From Phycicoccus endophyticus (lineage in GTDB: Bacteria; Actinomycetota; Actinomycetes; Actinomycetales; Dermatophilaceae): a stretch of DNA of 64,000 bases. Position 1 is the stretch's first letter; each line of letters begins with the position of its first letter. Both the position numbers and the translations under genes were made by a program. Positions 64,000 through 64,000 of this stretch are shown one piece after another. The stretch is taken from positions 1-64,000 of the forward strand of contig NZ_JAANCN010000016.1 in assembly GCF_011326735.1 (NCBI RefSeq). The letters are read 5' to 3'. The notes beneath the pieces were generated by a model that saw nothing but the letters and a program-made list of their open reading frames with translations, did no database searches and had not been told where the DNA came from.

Positions 64000-64000
64000 C

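Overview
The window is chromosomal DNA from a very high-GC actinobacterium. The evidence is a WhiB3/WhiD-type iron-sulfur regulator, mycothiol conjugate amidase (mca), MurT/GatD, a His-tailed GroEL1 behind groES, many GTG starts, and dense gene packing with ATGA/GTGA overlaps. Gene content and order fit the Micrococcales, most likely near Intrasporangiaceae/Ornithinimicrobiaceae; that placement is inference. I see no tRNA, rRNA, CRISPR array, integrase, transposase or prophage genes. No gene-free stretch exceeds 300 bp; the largest (24382-24625) is filled with hairpins.

Layout. 1-8400: a partial toast-rack membrane protein, a glycosyltransferase next to a 32-codon remnant of a PIG-L/LmbE deacetylase and a YbhN-like membrane protein, an M18 aminopeptidase, the murT-gatD pair that amidates lipid II, a monoacylglycerol-lipase-like hydrolase and a DUF2218 protein. 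8400-24000: guanine nucleotide synthesis (guaA, guaB3, guaB) mixed with DUF3817, SURF1, a strongly asymmetric ABC exporter pair, DedA, gabD2, a DHA2 drug exporter, a P1 peptidase and a beta-lactamase-like lipoprotein. 24000-29200: whiB, a four-hairpin intergenic cluster, an S4 protein, an amino-acid racemase, groES-groEL under two CIRCE operators, and a THUMP-like methyltransferase. 29200-35000: a coupled nucleotidyltransferase / nucleoside hydrolase / ribokinase operon, an LpqI-like GH3 lipoprotein, and a response-regulator/thioredoxin-reductase fusion without the redox CxxC.

34958-43703 is a long minus-strand housekeeping run: glmS, acpS, nnr, alr, an alpha/beta hydrolase, tsaE, tsaB, rimI, tsaD. 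It joins amino-sugar and D-alanine supply for peptidoglycan to tRNA t6A modification, with most junctions overlapping. 43759-51268 holds coaA, a secreted transglycosylase-like protein, phoH2, a cis-prenyltransferase, a TrhA-type membrane protein behind a palindromic operator, mca, a DUF4307 protein and greA. 51300-58445 holds a 35-bp direct repeat, an isolated MutL/GlmL-type ATPase, metB, a double-GNAT protein, msrA, and a DHA2 exporter with MarR and TetR regulators facing each other.

58434-63762 is the most intriguing block. A GT2-GtrA protein and a Tat-exported phosphodiester glycosidase read one way. DUF4956, a VTC-type polyphosphate polymerase domain protein and a large DUF4353 repeat lipoprotein read the other way. 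The second set looks like a membrane-anchored polyphosphate (or similar polyanion) system of unknown purpose. Across the window about 16 genes carry a TANNNT -10 hexamer only 6-10 nt before the start codon, which suggests leaderless mRNAs are common here.
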